59,543 bases of DNA. It comes from Bacteroidales bacterium (GTDB lineage Bacteria; Bacteroidota; Bacteroidia; Bacteroidales; JAFGHD01). The stretch covers positions 1 to 59,543 of the forward strand of contig JAFGME010000193.1 in NCBI GenBank assembly GCA_016927695.1, in the 5' to 3' direction. Position numbers and translations under genes: made by a program. Below are positions 1 through 9,294 of this stretch, piece by piece. Each line of letters starts with the position of its first letter. Positions within the stretch are counted from its first letter, which is position 1. The notes under the pieces are model-generated. The model searched no databases. It was not told the DNA's origin and saw only the letters and a list, made by a program, of their open reading frames with translations.

Positions 1-360
1 ATCCGTTGTCCCCCCTGCCGAATTCCCGAAACACAATACTTCTTAGTATCAACAACTTACACCCCTCACCCTGCAATGTGGGTTAACGGGAATTATACGA
101 ACGGAGTGGCTGTGTATTATCTTTTTCCGGATAACGGGCCGGATGAGGAGGTGTTGCCGGGCGACACCATTACGCTGAAGATGTCGAGCATCACAAAAGA
201 GTATTACAGGTTCATTTTTGAGCTTCAGGATCAGACATTTGAATACAGGAATCCCCTGTTCAGCGGGCCGCCTGCCAATATAACCACCAATATTTCAAAC
301 GGGGGATGCGGCTTCTTTGCAGCTTATTCAGTAAGTTATGCAAGCACGGTTTATCCTTAA
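1..360 (+). CDS. DUF4249-like protein, C-terminal part (truncated by window start)
   Basis: Frame 1 is open from base 1 to the stop at 360; C-terminal motif ITTNISNGGCGFFAAYSVSYAS resembles Bacteroidota DUF4249 C-termini. Confidence 0.6.
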   Translation: MRCPPCRIPETQYFLVSTTYTPHPAMWVNGNYTNGVAVYYLFPDNGPDEEVLPGDTITLKMSSITKEYYRFIFELQDQTFEYRNPLFSGPPANITTNISNGGCGFFAAYSVSYASTVYP

Positions 361-389
361 TCCTGCCTGCCGTTTTCCCGTGTGCAGGT

Positions 390-417
390 AAAAAGAAGTC
401 CACGGGGCTTCTTTTTT
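390..417 (+). terminator. Intrinsic terminator after the DUF4249-like gene
   Basis: aaaaagaagtcc-acg-gggcttctttttt: 12-bp stem with one G.U pair, ending in a T run. Confidence 0.7.
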
Positions 418-437
418 GGCTTATTTAATGATTATTT

Positions 438-2801
438 TTGCTGCTTATGGACATATACCGGAAAATATCGCGTTTATTGGCTGTTTTTCTCATCATGCTG
501 TTTATTCTCCCTCCGGTTGCACTTTCACAGGTAATAAAACTGGATACTGCAAAGGGACAGGATGGGTTCAGATATCTTTTCAGAACAGGAAAAAAGAAGG
601 ACTGGCCTGAAGTTTATGACACCATTTCACTTTCCGATTTTTACGACATGTCGCTTGAGGAGCTTGAATCCGTGAAGGCTTCCGGCGTACCGAGCGAACT
701 CGAAAAATTCATCAACAGCCTGATATCCACTTCAACACAAAAGTCATTGCCCTCACGTTACAGTCCGAATATAGTGACCCTGATCACCGAGGAGGAGATA
801 AGGAACCTGGGCGCCCGTGATCTGATCGATGTGCTGCGGCTGATCCCCGGTTTTCATTTTGCACAGGACCGGAATGGCAATGTTGGATTGGGGATGAGAG
901 GTAACTGGGCCAACGAAGGGAAAGTGCTGCTTATGATCGATGGCAAAGAGATGAACGATCTGTATACGGCTCATTTGTATTTTGGCAACCATTATCCCGT
1001 TGATATGATCAAAAGGATCGAGATACTGCGGGGGCCCGGGTCAGCCATTTACGGTGGCTTTGCCGAATTCGGAGTCATCAACATAGTGACCCGTAAAGCG
1101 GAACAAAATGCGGAATTGTCGTTCCAATCTACCTTTGGGCGTATGGGTCCTGGAGTGGACAGGGGCAGTTTTCAGGTATACGGCGCCAGGCGCTGGAAGA
1201 ATGCCGGCCTGAGCGGCTTCCTCATCACCGGCAATGCACAAAGGAGCAACCGCCTCCATTATGGCTTTTATAGTTGTGAAGCCGACAGTGCGGTTTGTTT
1301 CGATACCCTGGGGGTGGGAAAATATGCCGGTTTAGGGGGGCAGTCGGATCTGTTCAACACCATCTTGAACCTTGACTTCACCTGGAAAGGCCTGAGTGTT
1401 TCCAATCTCAGCAATTTTTATACCGTTACCGACGTCACCTCCCTGGATTCCAAAGGCAACCGGCCCATGAAATTCGGCACGGCTTCCAACTTCTTTGAAA
1501 TGAAGTATAAACTACGGGCCGGTCATAACCTGACCATCACCCCAAAAGTGAACATGAGCATCCAGACCCCCCTTGAAGAAAACACACCGTATTCAAGAGC
1601 GTTGGAGAGCAACCCCGGATATGCCGATTCCATTGCCATTGCTATGGCCAGGCTGAGGACAGGACTTAACTTCAATTACGATGTAAACCACAGGATCAAT
1701 GTGATTGCCGGATTGGATACTTATGGTGACCATGCATTGAATCCTGACACACTGGAAAGTTTTTACCGGAATAAAGCGCCGCAGTCGTACTCGAACACGG
1801 CTTTCTATGGCCAAGCCATCTTCCGGCTCGACCCTTTCAACCTCGTTGCCGGGGCCAGGTATGAGTTCAGTTCCCTTTATAAACCTGCTTTTTCTCCCCG
1901 CCTGGGGATCACCCGGAAATTCAAAAAAGCACATTTGAAATTCCTCATCAGCGATGCGTACAGGTCGCCCACCCTTGGGAATATATTTTATTCCTTCGAT
2001 GGTAATTATTCCATCCTGCCCGATTCGAGCGGTATAACACAGGTCGGAAGAGGTTTGAAGCCTGAGAAAACACTGGTCTTTGAGGCAGAATTCGGTTATC
2101 AGTTCGGAAGTAAGACCTTCCTCACTGCCAATGTTTTTGATATTACCACACGCAATCCCATCGTTTACACTTATTATCAGGACGAGACCATCAGGGAGCT
2201 GTATGATTTCACGGCCGGGATTCTTGCGTATCAGAATTTCAAGAAATCGGGAACCAACGGGCTTGAGATTGACTTCCTCTTTAAAGACGACTGGGGTTAT
2301 CTCAACCTGAATTATTCCTTCTATACGGCAGAGTTTAAACCCAGGATATCGGCCTACACGGTGAGCACCTTCAACCGTGACGCCCAGTTGAGGGAAACGG
2401 TGGACGACTCTTACCTTCTTGCCTTTCCGAAACACAAACTGAACCTGAACTGGTGCTATTATATAAAGGACGATTTTACAGTCAACCTCAGCTCCACTTT
2501 TTTCGGCCCCCGTTGGGGATATGACATTGATCTGTACGGGCCGGGATTATATGATGTGGATGGCAGGCTCATCAAAAAGAGGTTTTCCTTCCTCACAAAT
2601 GTCTTTTTCCGCTATGACAATATTTTCACCAAAGGACTGGAAGCGGGGGCTGGGGTTTATGACATCTTCAACAAAGGGACCGATTACCTGCAGCCTTACT
2701 TCGGAATGGCCCCACCATTGCCGGGGTCGTCACGCGAATTATACCTCAGGCTTTCGTACCGCATTCCTTTCGGGAAAAAGGATAAACCCTCAGAAAACTG
2801 A
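438..2801 (+). CDS. TonB-dependent receptor (ATG at 447 also possible)
   Basis: Signal peptide; plug motifs LGARDLIDVLRLIPGF, VLLMIDGKEMND, IKRIEILRGPGSAIYGGFAEFGVINIVTR; beta-barrel-like C-terminal half. Confidence 0.92.
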   Translation: MLLMDIYRKISRLLAVFLIMLFILPPVALSQVIKLDTAKGQDGFRYLFRTGKKKDWPEVYDTISLSDFYDMSLEELESVKASGVPSELEKFINSLISTSTQKSLPSRYSPNIVTLITEEEIRNLGARDLIDVLRLIPGFHFAQDRNGNVGLGMRGNWANEGKVLLMIDGKEMNDLYTAHLYFGNHYPVDMIKRIEILRGPGSAIYGGFAEFGVINIVTRKAEQNAELSFQSTFGRMGPGVDRGSFQVYGARRWKNAGLSGFLITGNAQRSNRLHYGFYSCEADSAVCFDTLGVGKYAGLGGQSDLFNTILNLDFTWKGLSVSNLSNFYTVTDVTSLDSKGNRPMKFGTASNFFEMKYKLRAGHNLTITPKVNMSIQTPLEENTPYSRALESNPGYADSIAIAMARLRTGLNFNYDVNHRINVIAGLDTYGDHALNPDTLESFYRNKAPQSYSNTAFYGQAIFRLDPFNLVAGARYEFSSLYKPAFSPRLGITRKFKKAHLKFLISDAYRSPTLGNIFYSFDGNYSILPDSSGITQVGRGLKPEKTLVFEAEFGYQFGSKTFLTANVFDITTRNPIVYTYYQDETIRELYDFTAGILAYQNFKKSGTNGLEIDFLFKDDWGYLNLNYSFYTAEFKPRISAYTVSTFNRDAQLRETVDDSYLLAFPKHKLNLNWCYYIKDDFTVNLSSTFFGPRWGYDIDLYGPGLYDVDGRLIKKRFSFLTNVFFRYDNIFTKGLEAGAGVYDIFNKGTDYLQPYFGMAPPLPGSSRELYLRLSYRIPFGKKDKPSEN

Positions 2802-2806
2802 TCAGC

Positions 2807-3361
2807 ATGGCCTGCCAGGTATCCATATTCAGAATATCAGGATACAGGGGGCCTGTTTTCCCCGCGCTGATACTGCTTTTCCTTATGACCAACAATTTGT
2901 TTTCGCAGGAAATCGACTACCGGGCACAATCGCTTTTTATTTACAAATTCACCAAATACGTCTCCTGGCCGGAGAGTAAAAAAAAGGGGGATTTTATGAT
3001 TGGAGTGTATGGAAATTCTCCTGTTTTCGAAGAACTGGAAACCATGGCCGCTTTGAAGAAAGGGGGGAATGATCAGGATATCAAAGTGATACAAATTGCC
3101 GACCTGGAAGGGCTGGATAAACTGCATATTTTATATATCGCTTCTTCCAAAAGCCGCGATATCAGCGCTGTGGCTGAAAAACTGGATGGCAGGCCCACAT
3201 TGGTGGTGGCTGAAAGGAGCGGCATGGCCCGAAAGGGAGCAACCATAAGTTTTCTGATCATGGACAACGGCACTCTTAAATTTGAAATAAATATGAGCAG
3301 GCTGAAAGGCCATAAACTCGAAATATCTCAGGAATTACTCCATCTGGGATTTGAAATTTGA
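2807..3361 (+). CDS. YfiR-like (DUF4154) periplasmic protein
   Basis: KFTKYVSWPES, FMIGVYGNSPVFEEL and GATISFLIMDNGTLKFEINMSRLKGHKLEISQELL are typical of YfiR/DUF4154. Confidence 0.85.
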   Translation: MACQVSIFRISGYRGPVFPALILLFLMTNNLFSQEIDYRAQSLFIYKFTKYVSWPESKKKGDFMIGVYGNSPVFEELETMAALKKGGNDQDIKVIQIADLEGLDKLHILYIASSKSRDISAVAEKLDGRPTLVVAERSGMARKGATISFLIMDNGTLKFEINMSRLKGHKLEISQELLHLGFEI

Positions 3362-3366
3362 ACACT

Positions 3367-6300
3367 ATGATGAGAATGACCGGAAATATTTTATTGATTT
3401 TTACTGCGCTGACTAACATTATACAACCGGCCCGGTCAGGGGATTTTAAAATGGATTACCTGACGACAAAACAGGGACTCTCCGAAAGCGTGGTAACATG
3501 TATTTTCAAGGACAGCAGGGGTTTTGTGTGGTTTGGTACACAAAATGGGTTGAACAGGTTCGATGGGTATGAATTTACCTGTTATTATCATTCCGACTCT
3601 GTGGCTGGCAGCATTTCGGGCAACTATATCAGGTCCGTTGCCGAAGATTCCGGGGGAAACCTTTGGGTGGGAACCGACAAAAACGGACTGAACAAATACT
3701 GCCGGTCTGCTGACACCTTCACCGTTTTCCGTCACAGCGAGGGGGATCAGAGCTCCATCTCTGACAATACGGTTTTATCCATAGTGAATTACGGACAGGA
3801 TTCCCTGCTGATAGGAACCGGTGCAGGTTTATGTTTTTTTGATCCGGTAAAGGAGATTTTTTCGGAGGTTCGCATCAAAACCGGTGATGAAATTGCCGGA
3901 AGCCTTTATGTTGAGTCAATACTTGCCGAAGGCAGAACGGTCTGGCTGGGTACCGAAAGGGGCCTGTTTCGTCTGAACCTTACGGATGGAAAGGCGGTGC
4001 GTTATGTTTCCGACCCTCTAAAGGACAACACATTGAGCAACAATATGGTGCATTGTATTTTCAGGACTTCAAAAGGGAACCTCCTGGCGGGCACAAATGA
4101 AGGTTTGAATGTACTGTCGGATGATGGAAGGACTTTTGCCCGGTATTACTACGGCCCGGGTTTGGAGGGAGACATGAGGAAAAGTGAAATACAGGCGATT
4201 ACAGAGGATCACCTGGGGAATATATGGGTCGGATCTTTCGGAGGAGGGGTGATCAGGGCTGATCCTGTCAGCGGCAAAAGCGAGATCATCACTTCGCTTG
4301 ACAGCCATGCTTATCCGTTGAACAATGATTATATTTATTCTCTTTATTATGATCCTTCGGGTTTGCTCTGGATTGGGACTTATGGGGGCGGGGTTAACAA
4401 ACTTGGAATACTCACAGTAAGTTTCGGACATTTCTCCAGGGGTTCCGACCCTGAACGTTCGCTGGTCAGCAATGAGGTTTACGCCATTCATGCAGGGAAG
4501 GAGGAGCTTTGGGTGGGAACCGACAACGGGTTGAGCATCAGGAATATGAAAAGCGGCAGTTTTCAGCATATCCCGTACCGCCCCGGCAGCCCCGGCGGGT
4601 TAAGCTCTAGCAGGGTGTATGCATTGCTGGAGGATTCCGCCGGAAACATGTGGATAGGCACGGCGGATAACGGGCTGAGCATGTTATCCTTTTCCGACAG
4701 GCAGGCAGGCAGGTTCAGATTCCGCAAAATAGCGCATGATCCTGGCAATCCAGGCTCTTTATCATCAAACAGCATACTTTGCCTTTCACGCGATGGTCAG
4801 GGGAAAATCTGGGTGGGTACGGAGGAAGGTCTGAATGTTCTGGATAATCAGGGGAATATCATTCATACCTATTTTCATCACCCTGACGATCCCCTGTCTC
4901 TGAGTTCTGACTTTGTGAATGTGGTTTACTGCAGTGAGGACGGAACGGTTTGGATAGGAACGTCTGACGGCCTGAACAGGTTCAGCAGGGAAAACAATGC
5001 TTTCGCAAGGGTCAGAATCCCCGGGCTGGATGAGGAAGATGGAAGCAGCCATGCTGTGTATTGCATCACAGGGGATGAAAATGGTTTTTTATGGATCGGA
5101 ACTGACAATGCAGGTCTTTTCCGTTATGATGCCATCCATGGTCATTGCCAGCAGTTTATGGTTGAACAAGGCCTTCCCGACAATGTGGTGTATGCCCTGC
5201 TCCCTGATCCGGACGGGTCTTTCTGGATAAGTACCAACAATGGGTTGGCCAGGATAAGGGCCGGCGGGGAGGCCGACAGGCTCACCGTGGTCAAATACAA
5301 CACTTCCGGCGGCCTTCCGGTGGACTCATACAACATTGGGGCCTATGCAAAAGGCGCTGACGGCAAATTGTATTTCGGCAGTTACAAAGGGCTGGTGTAT
5401 TTCCATCCTGATGAAGTGAGGGGAAATGCAGCCATCCCTCCGGTGTACATCACCGGATTCAGTCTTTTTTTCGAACCGGTTCCCATATCATCCGACGGGA
5501 GTACGCCACTCGACCGCCATATCACAGAAACCGGGCAGATAATTTTGAACCACCGGCAGAATGTGGTTCAGTTTAAGTTCTCAGCGCTCGATTATACGGA
5601 GCCTTCCAAAAATAATTATGCTTTTATGATGGAGGGATTGGAGCGCGAATGGAATTATGTGAAGAACCGGCGTGAAGCTCAATATCTTTATCTGCCCCCT
5701 GGTGAATACACCTTCAGGGTGATTGCTTCCGGCAGCAACGGCGTGTGGAACAGACAGGGGGCTTCATTGTCTGTTATCGTCAGGCCGCCGTTTACGGCAA
5801 CGATATGGTTTTATCTGGGGGTAGCCCTGGCAGTGATCCTGATTGTTTTGCTGATTCTTCACATCAGGACACGGAGGCTCAGGGCCATCAAGGTAAATCT
5901 TGAAAACCAGGTGGAACGGAGAACTTCCGAGTTGAAGGAAACCAATGAAGAACTCAATAAGGCGCTGGATGACCTCAGGAGGACACAGACACAGTTAGTC
6001 AATGCAGAAAAAATGGCCTCCCTGGGCCAGCTTACCGCAGGGGTGGCCCATGAAATCAACAATCCCATCAACTTTGTGAGCGGTAACGTAAAACCCCTGA
6101 AAAGGGATATCGGCGACATCATCAATATCCTACGTGCCTATGAGGAAGCCGTTGAAAAGAATAAGCTTCAGGATATTTTCAAGGACGTTGCCCATCTTAA
6201 AAAAAGCGTGGACTACCATTTGCTGACGGATGAGATCTATCAGCTGCTGAGCGGTATTGGAGAAGGGGCAGACAGAACGGCGGAAATCGTGAGAGGGCTC

Positions 6301-6786
6301 AGAAATTTTTCACGGCTGGATGAGGAAGAACTCAAAAAGGCCGATATCAACGAAGGTTTGAATGCCACACTGCTCATCCTGACGCATAAGCTGAAAAATG
6401 ATATTGAAGTGGTCAGGGATTTTGGCAGTATCCCCCCGGTGATGTGTTACCCTGGTCAATTGAACCAGGTTTTTCTGAATATCCTGAACAATGCGGCCGA
6501 AGCCATCCGCGGAAAGGGAACCATTACCATCAATACAAGACAGGAAGGCGGCCGGGTGGTGATCTCGGTGAAAGATACCGGAGCGGGGATGACCGAAGCC
6601 GTGCTGAAAAGGATTTTTGAGCCCTTTTACACCACCAAGGACGTGGGCAAAGGCACCGGACTTGGCCTGTCCATTTCATACGGAATCATTAAAAAGCACA
6701 ACGGAACAATCGAAGTGAAAAGCATTCCCGGGAAGGGCAGCGAGTTTATCATTGCATTGCCTGCGAACATAACAAACAAGGATTGA
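3367..6786 (+). CDS. Sensor histidine kinase with periplasmic Reg_prop beta-propellers and Y_Y_Y domain
   Basis: Repeated LWVGTxxGLN / IWIGTxGGGV blades, Y_Y_Y region, TM helix, HisKA AGVAHEINNPINF, HATPase FLNILNNAAEA and GTGLGLSISYGI; ORF track begins at a TTG, ATG at 3367 preferred. Confidence 0.93.
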   Translation: MMRMTGNILLIFTALTNIIQPARSGDFKMDYLTTKQGLSESVVTCIFKDSRGFVWFGTQNGLNRFDGYEFTCYYHSDSVAGSISGNYIRSVAEDSGGNLWVGTDKNGLNKYCRSADTFTVFRHSEGDQSSISDNTVLSIVNYGQDSLLIGTGAGLCFFDPVKEIFSEVRIKTGDEIAGSLYVESILAEGRTVWLGTERGLFRLNLTDGKAVRYVSDPLKDNTLSNNMVHCIFRTSKGNLLAGTNEGLNVLSDDGRTFARYYYGPGLEGDMRKSEIQAITEDHLGNIWVGSFGGGVIRADPVSGKSEIITSLDSHAYPLNNDYIYSLYYDPSGLLWIGTYGGGVNKLGILTVSFGHFSRGSDPERSLVSNEVYAIHAGKEELWVGTDNGLSIRNMKSGSFQHIPYRPGSPGGLSSSRVYALLEDSAGNMWIGTADNGLSMLSFSDRQAGRFRFRKIAHDPGNPGSLSSNSILCLSRDGQGKIWVGTEEGLNVLDNQGNIIHTYFHHPDDPLSLSSDFVNVVYCSEDGTVWIGTSDGLNRFSRENNAFARVRIPGLDEEDGSSHAVYCITGDENGFLWIGTDNAGLFRYDAIHGHCQQFMVEQGLPDNVVYALLPDPDGSFWISTNNGLARIRAGGEADRLTVVKYNTSGGLPVDSYNIGAYAKGADGKLYFGSYKGLVYFHPDEVRGNAAIPPVYITGFSLFFEPVPISSDGSTPLDRHITETGQIILNHRQNVVQFKFSALDYTEPSKNNYAFMMEGLEREWNYVKNRREAQYLYLPPGEYTFRVIASGSNGVWNRQGASLSVIVRPPFTATIWFYLGVALAVILIVLLILHIRTRRLRAIKVNLENQVERRTSELKETNEELNKALDDLRRTQTQLVNAEKMASLGQLTAGVAHEINNPINFVSGNVKPLKRDIGDIINILRAYEEAVEKNKLQDIFKDVAHLKKSVDYHLLTDEIYQLLSGIGEGADRTAEIVRGLRNFSRLDEEELKKADINEGLNATLLILTHKLKNDIEVVRDFGSIPPVMCYPGQLNQVFLNILNNAAEAIRGKGTITINTRQEGGRVVISVKDTGAGMTEAVLKRIFEPFYTTKDVGKGTGLGLSISYGIIKKHNGTIEVKSIPGKGSEFIIALPANITNKD

Positions 6787-6788
6787 TT

Positions 6789-7739
6789 ATGGAAGAAAGG
6801 GATTTTAATATATTGTACGTGGATGACGAGGTGAATAACCTTATTTCGTTCAATGCCACTTTCCGCAGGGATTACCATATTTTTACCGCAGACAGCGGCA
6901 GGGAGGGCCTTGATGTGATGCGCAGCAACCCCATCCAGCTGGTGATCAGCGACCAGAGGATGCCTGAAATGACCGGGGTGGAATTTCTTGAAAAGGTCAG
7001 GGAAGAATTCCCCGAAACCATACGGATGATCATCACAGGATTCAGCGATATCGACGCCGTGATCGGCGCCATCAACAGGGGAGGGGTGTACAGGTACATC
7101 ACAAAACCCTGGGATGAAAGAGAAATGAGGGTTACCATAAACAATGCAAAACAGTTGTTTGGATTGCAGGAGGAAAACATCATATCCCAGTTTGAATCGC
7201 TTAAAGCACAGGTAAACCCGCATTTTCTCTTCAACAGCCTCAACGTGCTGTCTTCTCTCATCTATATCGATCAGGACAAGGCGGCAAAATTTGTGAGGCA
7301 GCTTTCGAGGGTGTATCGCTATGTGTTGGATTTTAAAGATAAAGACCTTGTAAAACTGAAAGATGAACTGCCTTTTCTGGAATCCTATATATTTCTGCTG
7401 AAAACCCGTTTTGATAAGAATCTTGTGGTGGAAACCGACATTGCCCCCGGTGATGAGGAAATGATGGTAGCTCCCGTAGTGTTGCAATTGCTGCTCGAAA
7501 ATGCAATCAAACACAATGTGATTTCAAAAAACAAACCGTTGACCATCAGTATTAAGAGCGGTAACAATGAGATAACGGTCAGGAACAACCTCCAGCTCAA
7601 ATCGAGCACCGAAGGGTCATCAAAAATCGGATTGAACAACATTAAAAAAAGATATGAATACCTTACCGGCAGGAAGATCGACATCCTCAATGATGAGAAT
7701 TTCTTTGCCGTAACTATCCCATTGCTTGAAAACAAATAA
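6789..7739 (+). CDS. Hybrid REC-LytS-type histidine kinase (His_kinase family)
   Basis: REC: ILYVDDE, LVISDQRMPEMTG, YITKPW; kinase: LKAQVNPHFLFNSLNVL, LQLLLENAIKHN. Confidence 0.9.
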   Translation: MEERDFNILYVDDEVNNLISFNATFRRDYHIFTADSGREGLDVMRSNPIQLVISDQRMPEMTGVEFLEKVREEFPETIRMIITGFSDIDAVIGAINRGGVYRYITKPWDEREMRVTINNAKQLFGLQEENIISQFESLKAQVNPHFLFNSLNVLSSLIYIDQDKAAKFVRQLSRVYRYVLDFKDKDLVKLKDELPFLESYIFLLKTRFDKNLVVETDIAPGDEEMMVAPVVLQLLLENAIKHNVISKNKPLTISIKSGNNEITVRNNLQLKSSTEGSSKIGLNNIKKRYEYLTGRKIDILNDENFFAVTIPLLENK

Positions 7740-7750
7740 AACTGACAATA

Positions 7751-8518
7751 ATGAAAGTATTGATCATTGAAGATGAGCCTTTTGCCCAGAAAGAACTTAT
7801 CAGGCTGCTCAGGGCCGGCGGGAGGCCGGTTGAAGTGGTGGCCACCCTTGATTCGGTGGAAGACAGTGTGGAATGGTTTGCTTCAGGAAACGAAGCCGAT
7901 CTGGTTTTTATGGATATACAGCTTTCCGATGGATTGAGCTTTGAGATTTTCAGCCAGACAGAAGTAAAGCCCCCCGTCATTTTTACCACTGCTTACGATG
8001 AGTATGCCCTCAAAGCGTTTAAGGTCAACAGCATCGACTATTTGCTTAAACCCGTGGATGAGGAGGAGCTCAGGGCGGCTCTGGCCAAATTCGACAGGAT
8101 CATAAGCAGCCGTGAAAAAGCGGTGCAATACCTGTCGGAAGTACAGTTACAGGAGATTATCGGATTATACCGTCCGGCCTATAAAAGCCGCCTAGTGGTG
8201 AGGCTGGGCGACAAGATCAGACATATTGATGCCGAAAACATTGCCTATTTCTTCTCTGAGGATAAAGTCACTTTTTTGATGACCACCGAAAAGAAGAAGT
8301 ACATTATGAACTATTCCCTCGAGCAAATAGAAAGTTTCATGAATCCGGCGACGTTTTTCCGCTTAAACAGGAAATACATTGCCAGCATCAGGGCCATTGA
8401 GGGTATTGATAAGTATTTCAACAGCCGCTTAAGGATTGATCTGAAACCTCCGGTGGAAGAAGATGTTCTCGTGAGCAGGGTTAAGGTCAACGATTTCCTT
8501 AACTGGCTGGAAAGATGA
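7751..8518 (+). CDS. LytTR-family response regulator
   Basis: REC: VLIIEDEPFAQ, LVFMDIQLSDG, SIDYLLKPV; C-terminal LytTR domain (FFRLNRKYIASIRAIEGI). Confidence 0.93.
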   Translation: MKVLIIEDEPFAQKELIRLLRAGGRPVEVVATLDSVEDSVEWFASGNEADLVFMDIQLSDGLSFEIFSQTEVKPPVIFTTAYDEYALKAFKVNSIDYLLKPVDEEELRAALAKFDRIISSREKAVQYLSEVQLQEIIGLYRPAYKSRLVVRLGDKIRHIDAENIAYFFSEDKVTFLMTTEKKKYIMNYSLEQIESFMNPATFFRLNRKYIASIRAIEGIDKYFNSRLRIDLKPPVEEDVLVSRVKVNDFLNWLER

Positions 8519-8629
8519 CAGTGCATTCCGGCGGGCAGAAGATTCATTCCGGTTGATCAAAATGCCATTCTGTCGGATAAATGATGGAGAAACAAGCAGG
8601 AAATTATAAATTTGCATAAAAGGAAGGAA

Positions 8630-9292
8630 ATGAAGAATCGGATGGATAAAGTTTTGTTTATGGCTGTTATTGTTTGCTTCATTACCGTTGGGGTAAGGGG
8701 GCAGGACAGCACTGAATTTCATACCATTTTCGGCAATGTCAATTCATCGGGCGGATACGGAGCGCCGGAGCTGAAATTTTCGAATGTGAATATCAAAAAC
8801 AGTCTGCTGATGGGTGGTAAGGGCGGTTGGATCATAGGGCACAGGTTCGTTTTGGGTGGCGGAGGATATGGCCTGGTGACCAACAACACTTTCCCGTACA
8901 CTGAGAATGTGGGAGGAGTTGACTCGGTCAGGGATTACCGGATCGATATGGGTTATGGCGGGTTATTGTTAGAATATATTGCTTTCCCGAAAAATGCCAT
9001 TCATTTCACGGTGCCGGTGCTTATTGGCACCGGGGGCGCAAGTCTGGCTTATAAAATCAGCGATGAACCCGAATACATTGAGGATGACTGGACAAACTGG
9101 CAATACACGGAAAGTTCAGCCTTCTTTTTTATTGAACCCGGCTTGGGTCTTGAATTAAATATGACGAGGTTTTTCCGGCTTGACCTGGGTGTGAGCTACC
9201 GTTACATCTCCGGAATGAATCTGAAAAGACTTAAAGAGCAGGATTTTAATGACTTCAGTCTGAACCTGGCATTGAAGTTCGGTAAATTCTGA
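8630..9292 (+). CDS. Hypothetical outer-membrane beta-barrel-like protein
   Basis: Signal peptide, Gly/aromatic-rich alternating pattern, C-terminal DFSLNLALKFGKF. Confidence 0.6.
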   Translation: MKNRMDKVLFMAVIVCFITVGVRGQDSTEFHTIFGNVNSSGGYGAPELKFSNVNIKNSLLMGGKGGWIIGHRFVLGGGGYGLVTNNTFPYTENVGGVDSVRDYRIDMGYGGLLLEYIAFPKNAIHFTVPVLIGTGGASLAYKISDEPEYIEDDWTNWQYTESSAFFFIEPGLGLELNMTRFFRLDLGVSYRYISGMNLKRLKEQDFNDFSLNLALKFGKF

Positions 9293-9294
9293 TT

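Noticed and set aside
753-992. Numerous antisense or alternative-frame ORFs of 60-280 aa (e.g. 1593-2435 -, 4069-4569 -, 6627-7514 -, 31768-32451 -)
   Set aside because: They lie within well-supported coding genes on the other strand or frame, lack recognisable motifs and look like by-products of codon composition
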